Origin: Faecalibacterium sp. An122
Lineage (GTDB): Bacteria > Bacillota > Clostridia > Oscillospirales > Ruminococcaceae
Assembly (NCBI RefSeq): GCF_002160895.1
Contig: NZ_NFLL01000007.1
Span: forward strand, 1 to 64,000
Length of the DNA stretch: 64,000 nt
Reading direction: 5' to 3'
This document shows, one piece after another, positions 19,297 to 26,613 of the stretch. The notes below the pieces were generated by a model, which saw only the letters and a program-made list of their open reading frames with translations, searched no databases and was not told where the DNA came from. Position 1 is the first letter of the stretch, and the number at the start of each line of letters is the position of its first letter. Position numbers and translations under genes: made by a program.

Positions 19297-19325
19297 ATTA
19301 TAACGCACCATTTAGACTCGGTCAA
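19297..19325 (-). promoter_or_regulatory. Promoter of the mgtE leader
   Basis: TTGACC (19325-19320) and a consensus TATAAT (19302-19297) are separated by 17 bp on the minus strand. It precedes the leader ORF by about 35 nt and mgtE by about 330 nt. Confidence 0.9.
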
Positions 19326-19339
19326 CCCCCTACTTTTCC

Positions 19340-19430
19340 CGCCTGAGGCGGGAGGCACTTCCCCCGCGGCTGCGCCGCCGCCCCCAAGGGCTCTGGACAC
19401 AGGGTACATTCTCTATTCTATACGTTTCCC
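19340..19430. repeat. Dispersed repeat family R4, copy 1
   Basis: GC-rich element containing CCCCCGCGGCTGCGCCGCCGCC and then ACAGGGTACATTCTCTAT. It recurs almost unchanged at 26061-26152, and in parts at 20802-20840 and 63783-63831. It borders the lipoprotein cassette here and at its second copy. Confidence 0.85.
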
Positions 19431-19433
19431 CGT

Positions 19434-19659
19434 ACAACAAACAATGCGAGGGCCAGCTCGTGAGAGCCGGCCCTCGCAGAGGGACCCTATCTTTCGTGAC
19501 GCAAAAGTTCTTTTGTTTTGGTGCGATCAACAACAGAAGGAATAGTGGTTAATTATTCCCCTTTGTCGCCACATCGGATGGGTTATTTACCCGAGCCTCC
19601 AAACGGTCTCTTGTTCAAAGGCCCCTTATATCAGCTCCCGGCCATGGTGCTGCCGGGGA
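19434..19659 (-). ncRNA. Conserved structured segment downstream of lipoprotein gene, copy 1
   Basis: About 226 nt, nearly identical to 63553-63778. It has a CCCGGC/GCCGGG hairpin, a 9-bp stem CCTTTGAAC/GTTTGGAGG, a GGGTAAATAACCC hairpin, a long imperfect stem from GTGGCGACAA to TTGTTGATCGCAC, and a final GCGAGGGCC hairpin. The second copy has GTTCAAAGG in the second stem; the substitutions keep pairing through G-U, which argues for an RNA structure. It may be an independent small RNA or the 3' end of the lipoprotein mRNA. I cannot name the RNA family. Confidence 0.6.
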
Positions 19660-19680
19660 TGTTATAAGTAAAGGAACAGA

Positions 19681-20388
19681 TTAGTCAGCACTAGCAGTGC
19701 GGGTAACGGTCACAGCAACGAAGACAACAGAGTTAGCAGCGCCAACATAAGTGTCGTCCAGAGCCTTGGTTGCAACACTGGCAGAGATCACATACTCGTA
19801 ATCATATTTATCCTGACCAGCAGTAATATCATTGTGCTTAGGCAGAGCGTCCTCGTCCTGAAGAACCTCCTTAACCTCGGCAGCAACCAGCTTCACAGCC
19901 TCATCTTCGCCCACAGCGCCATTAACAATATAGATGGTACCATCTTTAACAGTGCGGTTGTCGTAGCCATGGTTCTCAGCGTAGTAAGTCATATCGAGAC
20001 CATCTACGCCAATCTTGCCATCGTCAAGAGTGAAACCTGCCCGATCCATAAAGTCGGCAATCATGTTAGCAACGTCAGCCTTGCCACTATGGTCACCAAG
20101 ATTCTGTACAGTTTTCTTTTCCGCCAGATCCTGCAGAGTGGGCTCGCTGATGTAGTTCAGAGCCTTCTCCAGAGCAGTGACATCAGCAGCATTATCCTTG
20201 ACAGAGATATAGTCTTCATCAACTGTATCACCCAGCTTGGCAGCCAGGGTAGCAGAGAAACCGGAAACAACGGTCTGCTCGCTGCTAGAAGAACCAGCAT
20301 CGTTGGTGCCATTGCCTTTGCAGCCAGCCAGCATGCTGACAGCCATAACGCCAGCGAGCATCAGAGAAGCAATCTTCTTGAGTTTCAT
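19681..20388 (-). CDS. Cell-surface lipoprotein, phase-variable cassette copy 1
   Basis: The 235-residue product has a lipoprotein signal peptide (MKLKKIASLMLAGVMAVSML) and lipobox LAGC with Cys22, then a Ser/Gly linker. The mature part is acidic and of unknown fold, ending VVFVAVTVTRTASAD. The gene at 62853-63536 has a near-identical signal sequence, leader and promoter and a similar end (FIAVQVTRNLA) but a very different middle. AAGGAGG precedes the ATG. Its promoter has a 15-bp spacer with a G8 tract and should be weak in this state. Codon use is less GC-rich than in neighbouring genes. Function unknown; a variable surface antigen or binding protein is plausible. Confidence 0.85.
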   Translation of the reverse strand: MKLKKIASLMLAGVMAVSMLAGCKGNGTNDAGSSSSEQTVVSGFSATLAAKLGDTVDEDYISVKDNAADVTALEKALNYISEPTLQDLAEKKTVQNLGDHSGKADVANMIADFMDRAGFTLDDGKIGVDGLDMTYYAENHGYDNRTVKDGTIYIVNGAVGEDEAVKLVAAEVKEVLQDEDALPKHNDITAGQDKYDYEYVISASVATKALDDTYVGAANSVVFVAVTVTRTASAD

Positions 20389-20469
20389 AATGAATTTTTC
20401 CTCCTTAATGGTGTAAAAGATAGAGACCCAAAACAGGTTTCAAAGGAAGGTCCTTTCCTTTGTGTGCCT

Positions 20470-20496
20470 ATAATACCATACCCCCCCCGGTGTCAA
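20470..20496 (-). promoter_or_regulatory. Lipoprotein promoter with G8 spacer tract, predicted weak
   Basis: On the minus strand TTGACA (20496-20491) is followed by CC, eight G, TATGG and then TATTAT (20475-20470), a 15-bp spacer. The copy at 62743-62771 is identical except for ten G and hence a 17-bp spacer. Slippage in the G run would change promoter strength. The 5' leader also carries the hairpin CAAAGGAA/TTCCTTTG. Confidence 0.85.
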
Positions 20497-20701
20497 GACC
20501 CGATTTCAAATTTTCCCATTTTTGCTTTATTTTCTATAGTTGGGGAAGGTCCATCTTGGATACAAGATGTTTTGCGGACGGGAGAGGCGGAGGAAATTTC
20601 TCTGGAGCGCGAAGAATCCAAGGCAGGAGATCCCGCCCTTTTCATAGTGCACCGCGGGGAACAGGGGACGTCAACTCACCCCCAAACATCTCCCCAAACA
20701 C

Positions 20702-20743
20702 AAAAAGTACCCCGCCTGCCTTTTCAGACAGACGGGGTACTTT
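20702..20743 (-). terminator. Terminator of the pyruvate:ferredoxin oxidoreductase gene
   Basis: A stem with arms AAAGTACCCCG and CGGGGTACTTT, extended by CTG/CAG pairing, is followed on the minus strand by TTTTTGTGTTT. It lies about 110 bp after the oxidoreductase stop. Between them is a partial R4 repeat (20802-20840). Confidence 0.85.
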
Positions 20744-20850
20744 GTTTGCCTTTGGAGTAAGTTCAGCCTCGGTGGACGGGCCTATCCCTTAAGAGCCCCT
20801 ATGGGGCGGCGGCGCAGCCGCGGGGGAAATGCCCGCCGCCGTTTGGCGGC

Positions 20851-23800
20851 TTACTTGTACAGCTCGACCAGGCGAGTCAGGTGCTCGTAACGAGCCTCTG
20901 CAGCCTTCTGGTTGTCGTCGAACAGCTTCTTGGCGCGGTCGGGGAAGGCGCGGCTCAGACGGCTGTAACGAGTCTCGGTAGCCAGCAGGTTCTGGTACTT
21001 CTCAGCGTCAACGGCCTTGGAGGTCAGGGTGAAGGGGTTCTTGCCCTGAGCCTTCAGAGCGGGATTGAAGGTGAACAGGTTCCAGTAACCGGCCTCAACA
21101 GCCTTCTTCATCTCGTTCTGGCAGTTGGTCATGCCGCCCTTGATGCCGTGCAGCTCGCAGGGAGCGTAGCCGATGATCAGGGACGGGCCGGGGTAAGCCT
21201 CAGCCTCAGAAATAGCCTTGATGGCCTGGTTCATGTTGGCGCCCAGAGCGATCTGTGCGACGTAGATGTAACCGTAGGTCATGCAGATCTCGGACAGGCT
21301 CTTCTTGCTGATCTCCTTGCCGGCTGCAGCGAACTGGCAGACCTCACCGATGTTGGAGGCCTTGGAAGCCTGTCCGCCGGTGTTGGAGTACATCTCGGTG
21401 TCGAAGACCATCACGTTGACGTCCTCGCCGGAAGCCAGGACGTGATCCAGGCCGCCGTAACCGATGTCGTATGCCCAGCCGTCGCCGCCGAAGATCCAGA
21501 CGGACTTCTTGGCGATGTACTGCTTGCTCTTCAGGACCTCAGCGGACTTCTCGCAGCCAGCAGCAGCGGCCTTCTCCAGCTCAGCGATCAGGGCCTTTGC
21601 GGGCTCGTCGTTGGCGCGGGTGTTGTTCTTGGTCTCGGTGAACTTGGCGTAAGCAGCCTTCAGCTCGTCCGAAGCCTTATCCGAGTTGACGATCTCCTCG
21701 ATCTCGCGGATCAGGTTCTCGCGGATGGTCTTCTGGCCGAGGTACAGGCCCAGGCCGTGCTCAGCGTTGTCCTCGAACAGGGAGTTGTTCCAAGCGGGGC
21801 CGTGGCCGCTGTCCTTGTTGACAGTGTAGGGAGAGATCGCAGCAGTGCCGCCCCAGATGGAGGAGCAGCCGGTGGCGTTGGAGATGTACATCTTCTCGCC
21901 GAACAGCTGGGTGATCAGACGTGCGTAAGAGGTCTCAGCACAGCCTGCGCAGGAGCCCGAGAACTCCAGCAGCGGCTGGTTGAACTGCGAGCCGATGACG
22001 GTATCGTCAGCAAACTTGCTGGGCTTCTTGGAGATGTTGGCGACGCAGTAGTCGAAGACTTCCTGCTCGGCAGCCTGGCTCTCCTGAGGCACCATGGTGA
22101 TAGCCTTGGTGGGGCAGACGGTGACACACTCGCCGCAGCCCATGCAGTCCAGCGGAGAAACAGCCATGACGAACTTGTACTCGTTGGCGGGGCGGTTGTC
22201 GCGGCTCTTGGTCTGCTTGGGAGCAGCAGCCAGCTCCTCAGCGGTCAGCTGGAAGGGACGGATGGTTGCGTGCGAGCAGACGAATGCACACTGGTTGCAG
22301 CCGACGCACTTGGCAGCATCCCACTCGGGGACGGTGACAGCGGTGCCGCGCTTCTCATAAGCCGAAGCACCCTGCTCCCACTGACCGTTGGCGTTGTGGG
22401 CGAAGGCGGAGACAGGCAGGCTGTCGCCGTCCATACGGGCGATGGGCTCCATGACGTCGCGGATCTGCTTGACCAGCTCGGGACGGCCAGCCAGCTCCTT
22501 GGGAGCGGGATCGGCCTCGGGGTTGGACCAGCTTGCGGGGACGTCCACCTTGTGGATGGCGTCAACGCCGGCGTCGATGGCCTTCCAGTTCATCTCAACG
22601 ACGTCCTGGCCCTTCTTGCCGTAGCTCTTCTGAGCAGCCTGCTTCATGAAGTTGATGGCGTCATCGATGGGCATGACCTCAGCCAGCTTGAAGAAAGCGG
22701 ACTGCAGGATGGTGTTGGTGCGCTTGCCCATGCCGATCTCGATGGCCTTGTCGATGGCGTTGATGGTGTACAGCTGAATGTTGTTGTCAGCGATGTACTT
22801 CTTGGCCTCGGCGTTCAGGTGGCGGCCCAGCTCCTCATCGGTCCACTGGCAGTTGATCATGAAGACGCCGCCGGGCTTGACGTCCTGGACCATCTTCATG
22901 CCCATGTTGACGTAAGCGGGGTTGTGGCAGGCCACGAAGTCAGCCTGGTTGATGTAGTAGGGGCTGCGGATGGGCTTGTCGCCGAAACGCAGGTGGCTGA
23001 TGGTGACGCCGCCGGTCTTCTTGGAGTCATACTGGAAGTAAGCCTGAACGTACTTGTCGGTATGGTCGCCGATGATCTTGACCGAGTTCTTGTTGGCGCC
23101 GACGGTGCCGTCGCCGCCCAGACCCCAGAACTTGCACTCCTTGGTGCCTTCTGCAGCGGTGATGGGAGCGGGCTTGACCTCGGGCAGAGACAGGAAGGTC
23201 ACGTCGTCGGTGATGCCCAGGGTGAAGCGCTCCTTGGGCTGATCCTTGGTCAGCTCGGTGTAGACAGCGAAGATCGAGGACGGGGGAGTGTCCTTGCTGC
23301 CCAGGCCGTAGCGGCCGCCGATGACGGTGACGTCGTTCTTGCCGGCCTCACGCAGGGTGGTAGCCACATCCAGGTACAGGGGCTCGCCCAGAGAGCCAGG
23401 CTCCTTGGTGCGGTCCAGAACAGCGATCTTCTTGGCGGTCTCGGGCAGAACCTTCAGCAGGGAAGCGGAGACCCAGGGACGGTACAGGCGAACCTTGATG
23501 ATACCGACCTTCTCGCCGCGGGCGTTCAGGTAGTCGATGACCTCGTCGGCCACGTCGCAGATGGAGCCCATAGCGACGATGACGCGGTCAGCGTCGGGTG
23601 CGCCGTAGTAGTTGAACAGATCGTAGTTGGTGCCGATCTTCTCGTTGATCTTGGCCATGTACTTCTCGACAATGGCGGGCAGCGCATTGTAAACCGAGTT
23701 GCAGGCCTCACGATGCTGGAAGAAGACGTCGCCGTTCTCGTGGGAGCCGCGCATCTTGGGGTTCTCGGGGTTCAGAGCGTTCTTGCGGAACTCCTCGACA

Positions 23801-24396
23801 GCCTCCATGTTGCACATTTCCTTCAGGTCGGCGTAGTCCCACTTCTCGATCTTCTGATACTCGTGAGAGGTGCGGAAGCCGTCGAAGAAGTTCAGGAAGG
23901 GAACGTGGCCCTCGATGGCGCACAGGTGTGCGACGGGGGACAGGTCCATGACTTCCTGGACCGAGCTCTCGGCCAGCATAGCGAAGCCGGTCTGGCGGCA
24001 GGCCATGACGTCGCTGTGGTCACCGAAGATGTTCAGGGCCTGGGTAGCGACGGTACGGGCCGACACGTCAAAGACGCAGGGCAGCTGCTCGGCTGCGATC
24101 TTGTACATGTTGGGGATCATCAGCAGCAGACCCTGAGAAGCGGTGAAGGTGGTGGTGATGGCACCAGCACCCAGAGCGCCGTGAACGGCGCCAGCTGCAC
24201 CGGCCTCAGACTCCATCTCAACAACCTTGACCTGGTTGCCGAAGATATTCTTCTGGCCTGCTGCGGACCACTGGTCCACGGAGTCAGCCATCGGAGAAGA
24301 AGGGGTAATCGGATAGATGGCAGCAACATCGGTAAACGCATAAGCTACATGCGCGGCCGCGGTGTTGCCATCCATGGTTTGCTTTGCTCTAGGCAT
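20851..24396 (-). CDS. nifJ: Pyruvate:ferredoxin (flavodoxin) oxidoreductase
   Basis: The 1181-residue single-chain enzyme converts pyruvate and CoA to acetyl-CoA and CO2 and reduces ferredoxin; it is central to anaerobic fermentation. The substrate-binding N domain is followed by domain II, the gamma-type domain, two [4Fe-4S] motifs (CVGCNQCAFVCS and CMGCGECVTVCP, about residues 695-760), and a C-terminal thiamine-diphosphate domain (GCSSIWGG; GDGWAYDIG; NTGGQASK) with proximal-cluster cysteines in SCAGCAET. The ATG at 24396 has GGAGGAAG 7 nt upstream; the longer frame lacks a site. It is monocistronic, with its own promoter and terminator. The very even codon use suggests high expression. 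Confidence 0.97.
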   Translation of the reverse strand: MPRAKQTMDGNTAAAHVAYAFTDVAAIYPITPSSPMADSVDQWSAAGQKNIFGNQVKVVEMESEAGAAGAVHGALGAGAITTTFTASQGLLLMIPNMYKIAAEQLPCVFDVSARTVATQALNIFGDHSDVMACRQTGFAMLAESSVQEVMDLSPVAHLCAIEGHVPFLNFFDGFRTSHEYQKIEKWDYADLKEMCNMEAVEEFRKNALNPENPKMRGSHENGDVFFQHREACNSVYNALPAIVEKYMAKINEKIGTNYDLFNYYGAPDADRVIVAMGSICDVADEVIDYLNARGEKVGIIKVRLYRPWVSASLLKVLPETAKKIAVLDRTKEPGSLGEPLYLDVATTLREAGKNDVTVIGGRYGLGSKDTPPSSIFAVYTELTKDQPKERFTLGITDDVTFLSLPEVKPAPITAAEGTKECKFWGLGGDGTVGANKNSVKIIGDHTDKYVQAYFQYDSKKTGGVTISHLRFGDKPIRSPYYINQADFVACHNPAYVNMGMKMVQDVKPGGVFMINCQWTDEELGRHLNAEAKKYIADNNIQLYTINAIDKAIEIGMGKRTNTILQSAFFKLAEVMPIDDAINFMKQAAQKSYGKKGQDVVEMNWKAIDAGVDAIHKVDVPASWSNPEADPAPKELAGRPELVKQIRDVMEPIARMDGDSLPVSAFAHNANGQWEQGASAYEKRGTAVTVPEWDAAKCVGCNQCAFVCSHATIRPFQLTAEELAAAPKQTKSRDNRPANEYKFVMAVSPLDCMGCGECVTVCPTKAITMVPQESQAAEQEVFDYCVANISKKPSKFADDTVIGSQFNQPLLEFSGSCAGCAETSYARLITQLFGEKMYISNATGCSSIWGGTAAISPYTVNKDSGHGPAWNNSLFEDNAEHGLGLYLGQKTIRENLIREIEEIVNSDKASDELKAAYAKFTETKNNTRANDEPAKALIAELEKAAAAGCEKSAEVLKSKQYIAKKSVWIFGGDGWAYDIGYGGLDHVLASGEDVNVMVFDTEMYSNTGGQASKASNIGEVCQFAAAGKEISKKSLSEICMTYGYIYVAQIALGANMNQAIKAISEAEAYPGPSLIIGYAPCELHGIKGGMTNCQNEMKKAVEAGYWNLFTFNPALKAQGKNPFTLTSKAVDAEKYQNLLATETRYSRLSRAFPDRAKKLFDDNQKAAEARYEHLTRLVELYK

Positions 24397-24531
24397 TTTT
24401 CTTCCTCCATTACTTTTTATTAAGGCTGCCTGCCGGGTCGGCATGGAAGGCCGTCAGACTGCCTTGGGGACTTTGCCGAACAACTGCCGCCGGCAGGGCC
24501 GCCGCCGGATGGGCATAATTGTTCATCTATT

Positions 24532-24560
24532 ATAATAGCAAATTCCCGCCCCAAAGTAAA
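24532..24560 (-). promoter_or_regulatory. Promoter of the pyruvate:ferredoxin oxidoreductase gene
   Basis: On the minus strand TTTACT (24560-24555) and TATTAT (24537-24532) are 17 bp apart. This leaves a leader of about 130 nt with GC-rich inverted repeats (CTGCCGCCGGCAG area). The remainder of 24561-24834 holds the region upstream of the divergent NUDIX gene; no clear promoter is seen for it. Confidence 0.6.
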
Positions 24561-24834
24561 CGCAATCCTTCTGGTAAAACACACCAAGAATTCTCATAAA
24601 AATTTGTGAGGTTTTTATACTTTCACATGGGCCATGCCGGGGCTTTTGCGCTTTTGGATACATCTTGCGGGCAAAGAGCGGTTGACAGGCCGCCGCGGCC
24701 CGGGTAAACTGAAAAGGAGAACAGACCGGCTGTTTCTCCACCGTTTCAACCTGTTTTCCACCGGCGGACGACTCATAAAAATCAACGGGCCGCCGCGCTG
24801 TTTCTGTCCACACATGAAAGAAAGGAAGCTTCCC

Positions 24835-25383
24835 ATGGAAACGCATTTCGAGAAAAAGATCGACAGCCAAATCGTCTATGAAGGGCGGGTCATCACCGTC
24901 ACCCGGGACACCGCCCTGCTGGAAAACGGAGAAACCGCCCTGCGGGACGTGGTGCACCACCACGGCGGGGCCTGCATCCTGCCTTATTATGAGGACGGGA
25001 CCATCTGCATGGTGCGTCAGTTCCGCTATGCCATGCAGCAGGAGCTGTGGGAGCTGCCTGCCGGCAAGCTGGAAGCCGGGGAGGACCCCTTTGTGGCGGC
25101 CCAGCGGGAGCTGACCGAGGAGTGCGGCGTCACCGCCGACGAGTACATCTCCCTGGGCGAAGTTTATCCCACCGTGGGCTATGATACCGAAATCATCTAC
25201 ATCTGGGCGGCCCGGGGCCTGCATCCGGCCCATATGCACCTGGACGACGACGAGTTCCTGACCCCTGAGCGGGTGCCCCTGAAAAAGGCCTATGAGATGG
25301 TGCTGTCGGGAGAGATCAAGGACGCCAAGACGGTGGCGGGCATCCTGAAATTCAAAGCTCTGCTGGACGAAGGGCGGCTGTAA
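24835..25383 (+). CDS. NUDIX hydrolase, probable ADP-ribose pyrophosphatase
   Basis: The 182-residue product has a complete Nudix box at residues 77-99 (GKLEAGEDPFVAAQRELTEECGV), matching Gx5Ex7REUxEExGU. The preceding FRYAMQQELWELPAG and following EVYPTVGYDTE are typical of the ADP-ribose pyrophosphatase subfamily, which hydrolyses ADP-ribose to AMP and ribose 5-phosphate. The ATG at 24835 has AAAGGAAG upstream; the frame is open for another 67 codons but without a start site of quality. The following gene starts within 2 bp, so they form an operon. Confidence 0.92.
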   Translation: METHFEKKIDSQIVYEGRVITVTRDTALLENGETALRDVVHHHGGACILPYYEDGTICMVRQFRYAMQQELWELPAGKLEAGEDPFVAAQRELTEECGVTADEYISLGEVYPTVGYDTEIIYIWAARGLHPAHMHLDDDEFLTPERVPLKKAYEMVLSGEIKDAKTVAGILKFKALLDEGRL

Positions 25384-25384
25384 G

Positions 25385-26044
25385 GTGGAGGCAAAGCACA
25401 TTTCTTCCCCGGTGTACGAGGACGGGCAGATCATTGTCCTGGACAAGCCCGCCGGCATGGACAGCGAACATCAGCTGCCGGCGGCCCTGCGGGAACTGTG
25501 GGGGAATCCGGAGGCCTTTGTGGGCCTGGTGCACCGGCTGGACGCCGGGGTGTCAGGCCTGATGGTCTGCGCCAAAACCCCTGAGGCGGCCGCCGCCCTC
25601 AGCCGCCAGGTGCAGGCGGGGACCTTCCGCAAGGAATACCGGGCGGTGATTGCCGGCGGCCCGGACGAGGCCCTGCCTGGGGCCGGACAGCTGCGGGATT
25701 ATCTGTTCAAGGACAGCCGTGCGGGCCGGGTGTACCCGGTCAAGCGGCTGCGGAAAGGGGTGCGGGAAGCGGTGCTGAACTACCGCATTCTGGACACCCG
25801 GGAAGGGGAACAGGGGCCTCTGAGCCTGGTGGAAATCCAGCTGGAAACCGGACGGACCCATCAGATCCGGGTACAGTTTGCATCCCGGCGCCATCCGCTC
25901 TGGGGCGACGGCAAGTACGGGAGCCGGTACAAGGGCGCCATCGCCCTTCAGAGCGCCCGTCTGGCCTTCAGCCATCCTGAAACCGGCCAGCCCCTGGTGT
26001 TCACCCTCCCTGCGCCCCCATGCTCCCCCTTCCCGCTTTTTTGA
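25385..26044 (+). CDS. RluA-family pseudouridine synthase
   Basis: The 219-residue protein isomerises a uridine in rRNA or tRNA. The catalytic Asp53 lies in HRLDAGVSGL, and RTHQIRVQFASRRHPLWGD is the second family motif. No S4 domain is present. The start appears to be GTG immediately after the NUDIX stop, suggesting translational coupling; an ATG at codon 25 would cut into the fold. The last residues (PAPPCSPFPLF) run up to repeat R4, so the original C-terminus may have been altered by an insertion. The target base is not predictable. Confidence 0.88.
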   Translation: MEAKHISSPVYEDGQIIVLDKPAGMDSEHQLPAALRELWGNPEAFVGLVHRLDAGVSGLMVCAKTPEAAAALSRQVQAGTFRKEYRAVIAGGPDEALPGAGQLRDYLFKDSRAGRVYPVKRLRKGVREAVLNYRILDTREGEQGPLSLVEIQLETGRTHQIRVQFASRRHPLWGDGKYGSRYKGAIALQSARLAFSHPETGQPLVFTLPAPPCSPFPLF

Positions 26045-26060
26045 AAAAAAGCTTGGCACC

Positions 26061-26152
26061 CGCCTGAGGCGGGGGGCATTTCCCCCGCGGCTGCGCCGCC
26101 GCCCCCAAGGGCTGAAACACAGGGTACATTCTCTATACCATGCGTTTCTCCG
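26061..26152. repeat. Dispersed repeat family R4, copy 2
   Basis: Nearly the same 90-bp sequence as 19340-19430, in the same orientation. It starts 14 bp after the RluA stop codon. Confidence 0.85.
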
Positions 26153-26187
26153 GCCAAAAACAATGTCAAAAATCATGCTTAAAAATG

Positions 26188-26226
26188 AAAATCCCCGCTC
26201 CACCAAAAGGAGCGGGGATTTTTGAT
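26188..26226. terminator. Bidirectional hairpin (repeat family R3, copy 1)
   Basis: AAAATCCCCGCTCC pairs with GGAGCGGGGATTTTT around a 7-nt loop. It can end the NUDIX/RluA transcript. Related hairpins occur at 44581-44620, 62507-62546 and 63916-63958. Confidence 0.8.
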
Positions 26227-26280
26227 TTTATAGAGCTTTTCTACGGGTTAGAGGGTTAGAAAACCAGGTTATCAGGAAAC

Positions 26281-26383
26281 TTTGCATCGTACCGGAGCGC
26301 AGCTCCAAACGTAACAAGCAAGCCGAAACGTAACGGCTCCGCGGAACCGCCGGAGACCCGGAAACTGTATGGTACCCAGTGAA
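26281..26383 (+). repeat. Dispersed repeat family R1, copy 1 (about 105 bp)
   Basis: It begins TTTGCATCGTACC and ends GGTACCCAGTGAA, with conserved GGAGACCCGGAAACT inside. Other full copies are at 45002-45107 (plus) and 62329-62433 (minus), with a partial copy at 44889-44970. Confidence 0.85.
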
Positions 26384-26384
26384 C

Positions 26385-26439
26385 CCTCTTGCGCTTAGCC
26401 AATTTTCTCTGCGGGCATGAATGCCCTTGTGAAAATTGG
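26385..26439 (-). repeat. REP-like stem-loop with GGCTAAGCGCAAGAGG tail, copy 1
   Basis: CCAATTTTC and GAAAATTGG flank an inner GGGCAT/ATGCCC stem. The tail GGCTAAGCGCAAGAGG follows on the minus strand. Related units: 44331-44387, 44831-44888 and 63845-63893. The segment 26440-26613 continues with repeat-like sequence shared in inverse with 44101-44240, and a CCTACTTTTCTTCCAGAAAAGTAGG hairpin just after the ABC gene. Confidence 0.75.
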
Positions 26440-26613
26440 AGCGCTGCGCCAACGGCGGCTCCCTGTTTCGTCCACTGGACGCGGTCGCCGCCGTTGCCAA
26501 ACCTAACGTGAGCGCGGCATGGTCTGCAACCATCTGTCACCCCGTAAAGAGCGGCCAGAGTGAATGGTACCCATTGAAAAGTCTTTTGCCTACTTTTCTT
26601 CCAGAAAAGTAGG

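Noticed and set aside
18963-19325. M-box (ykoK) riboswitch before mgtE
   Set aside because: I could not find the conserved M-box core segments; instead a leader ORF with internal pairing explains the region better. A covariance search would decide.
20881-24423. A 1180-codon open frame on the plus strand opposite the pyruvate:ferredoxin oxidoreductase
   Set aside because: Antisense shadow of a highly expressed gene with strong codon bias; composition (Leu/Val/Gly/Asp repeats) is typical of such shadows.
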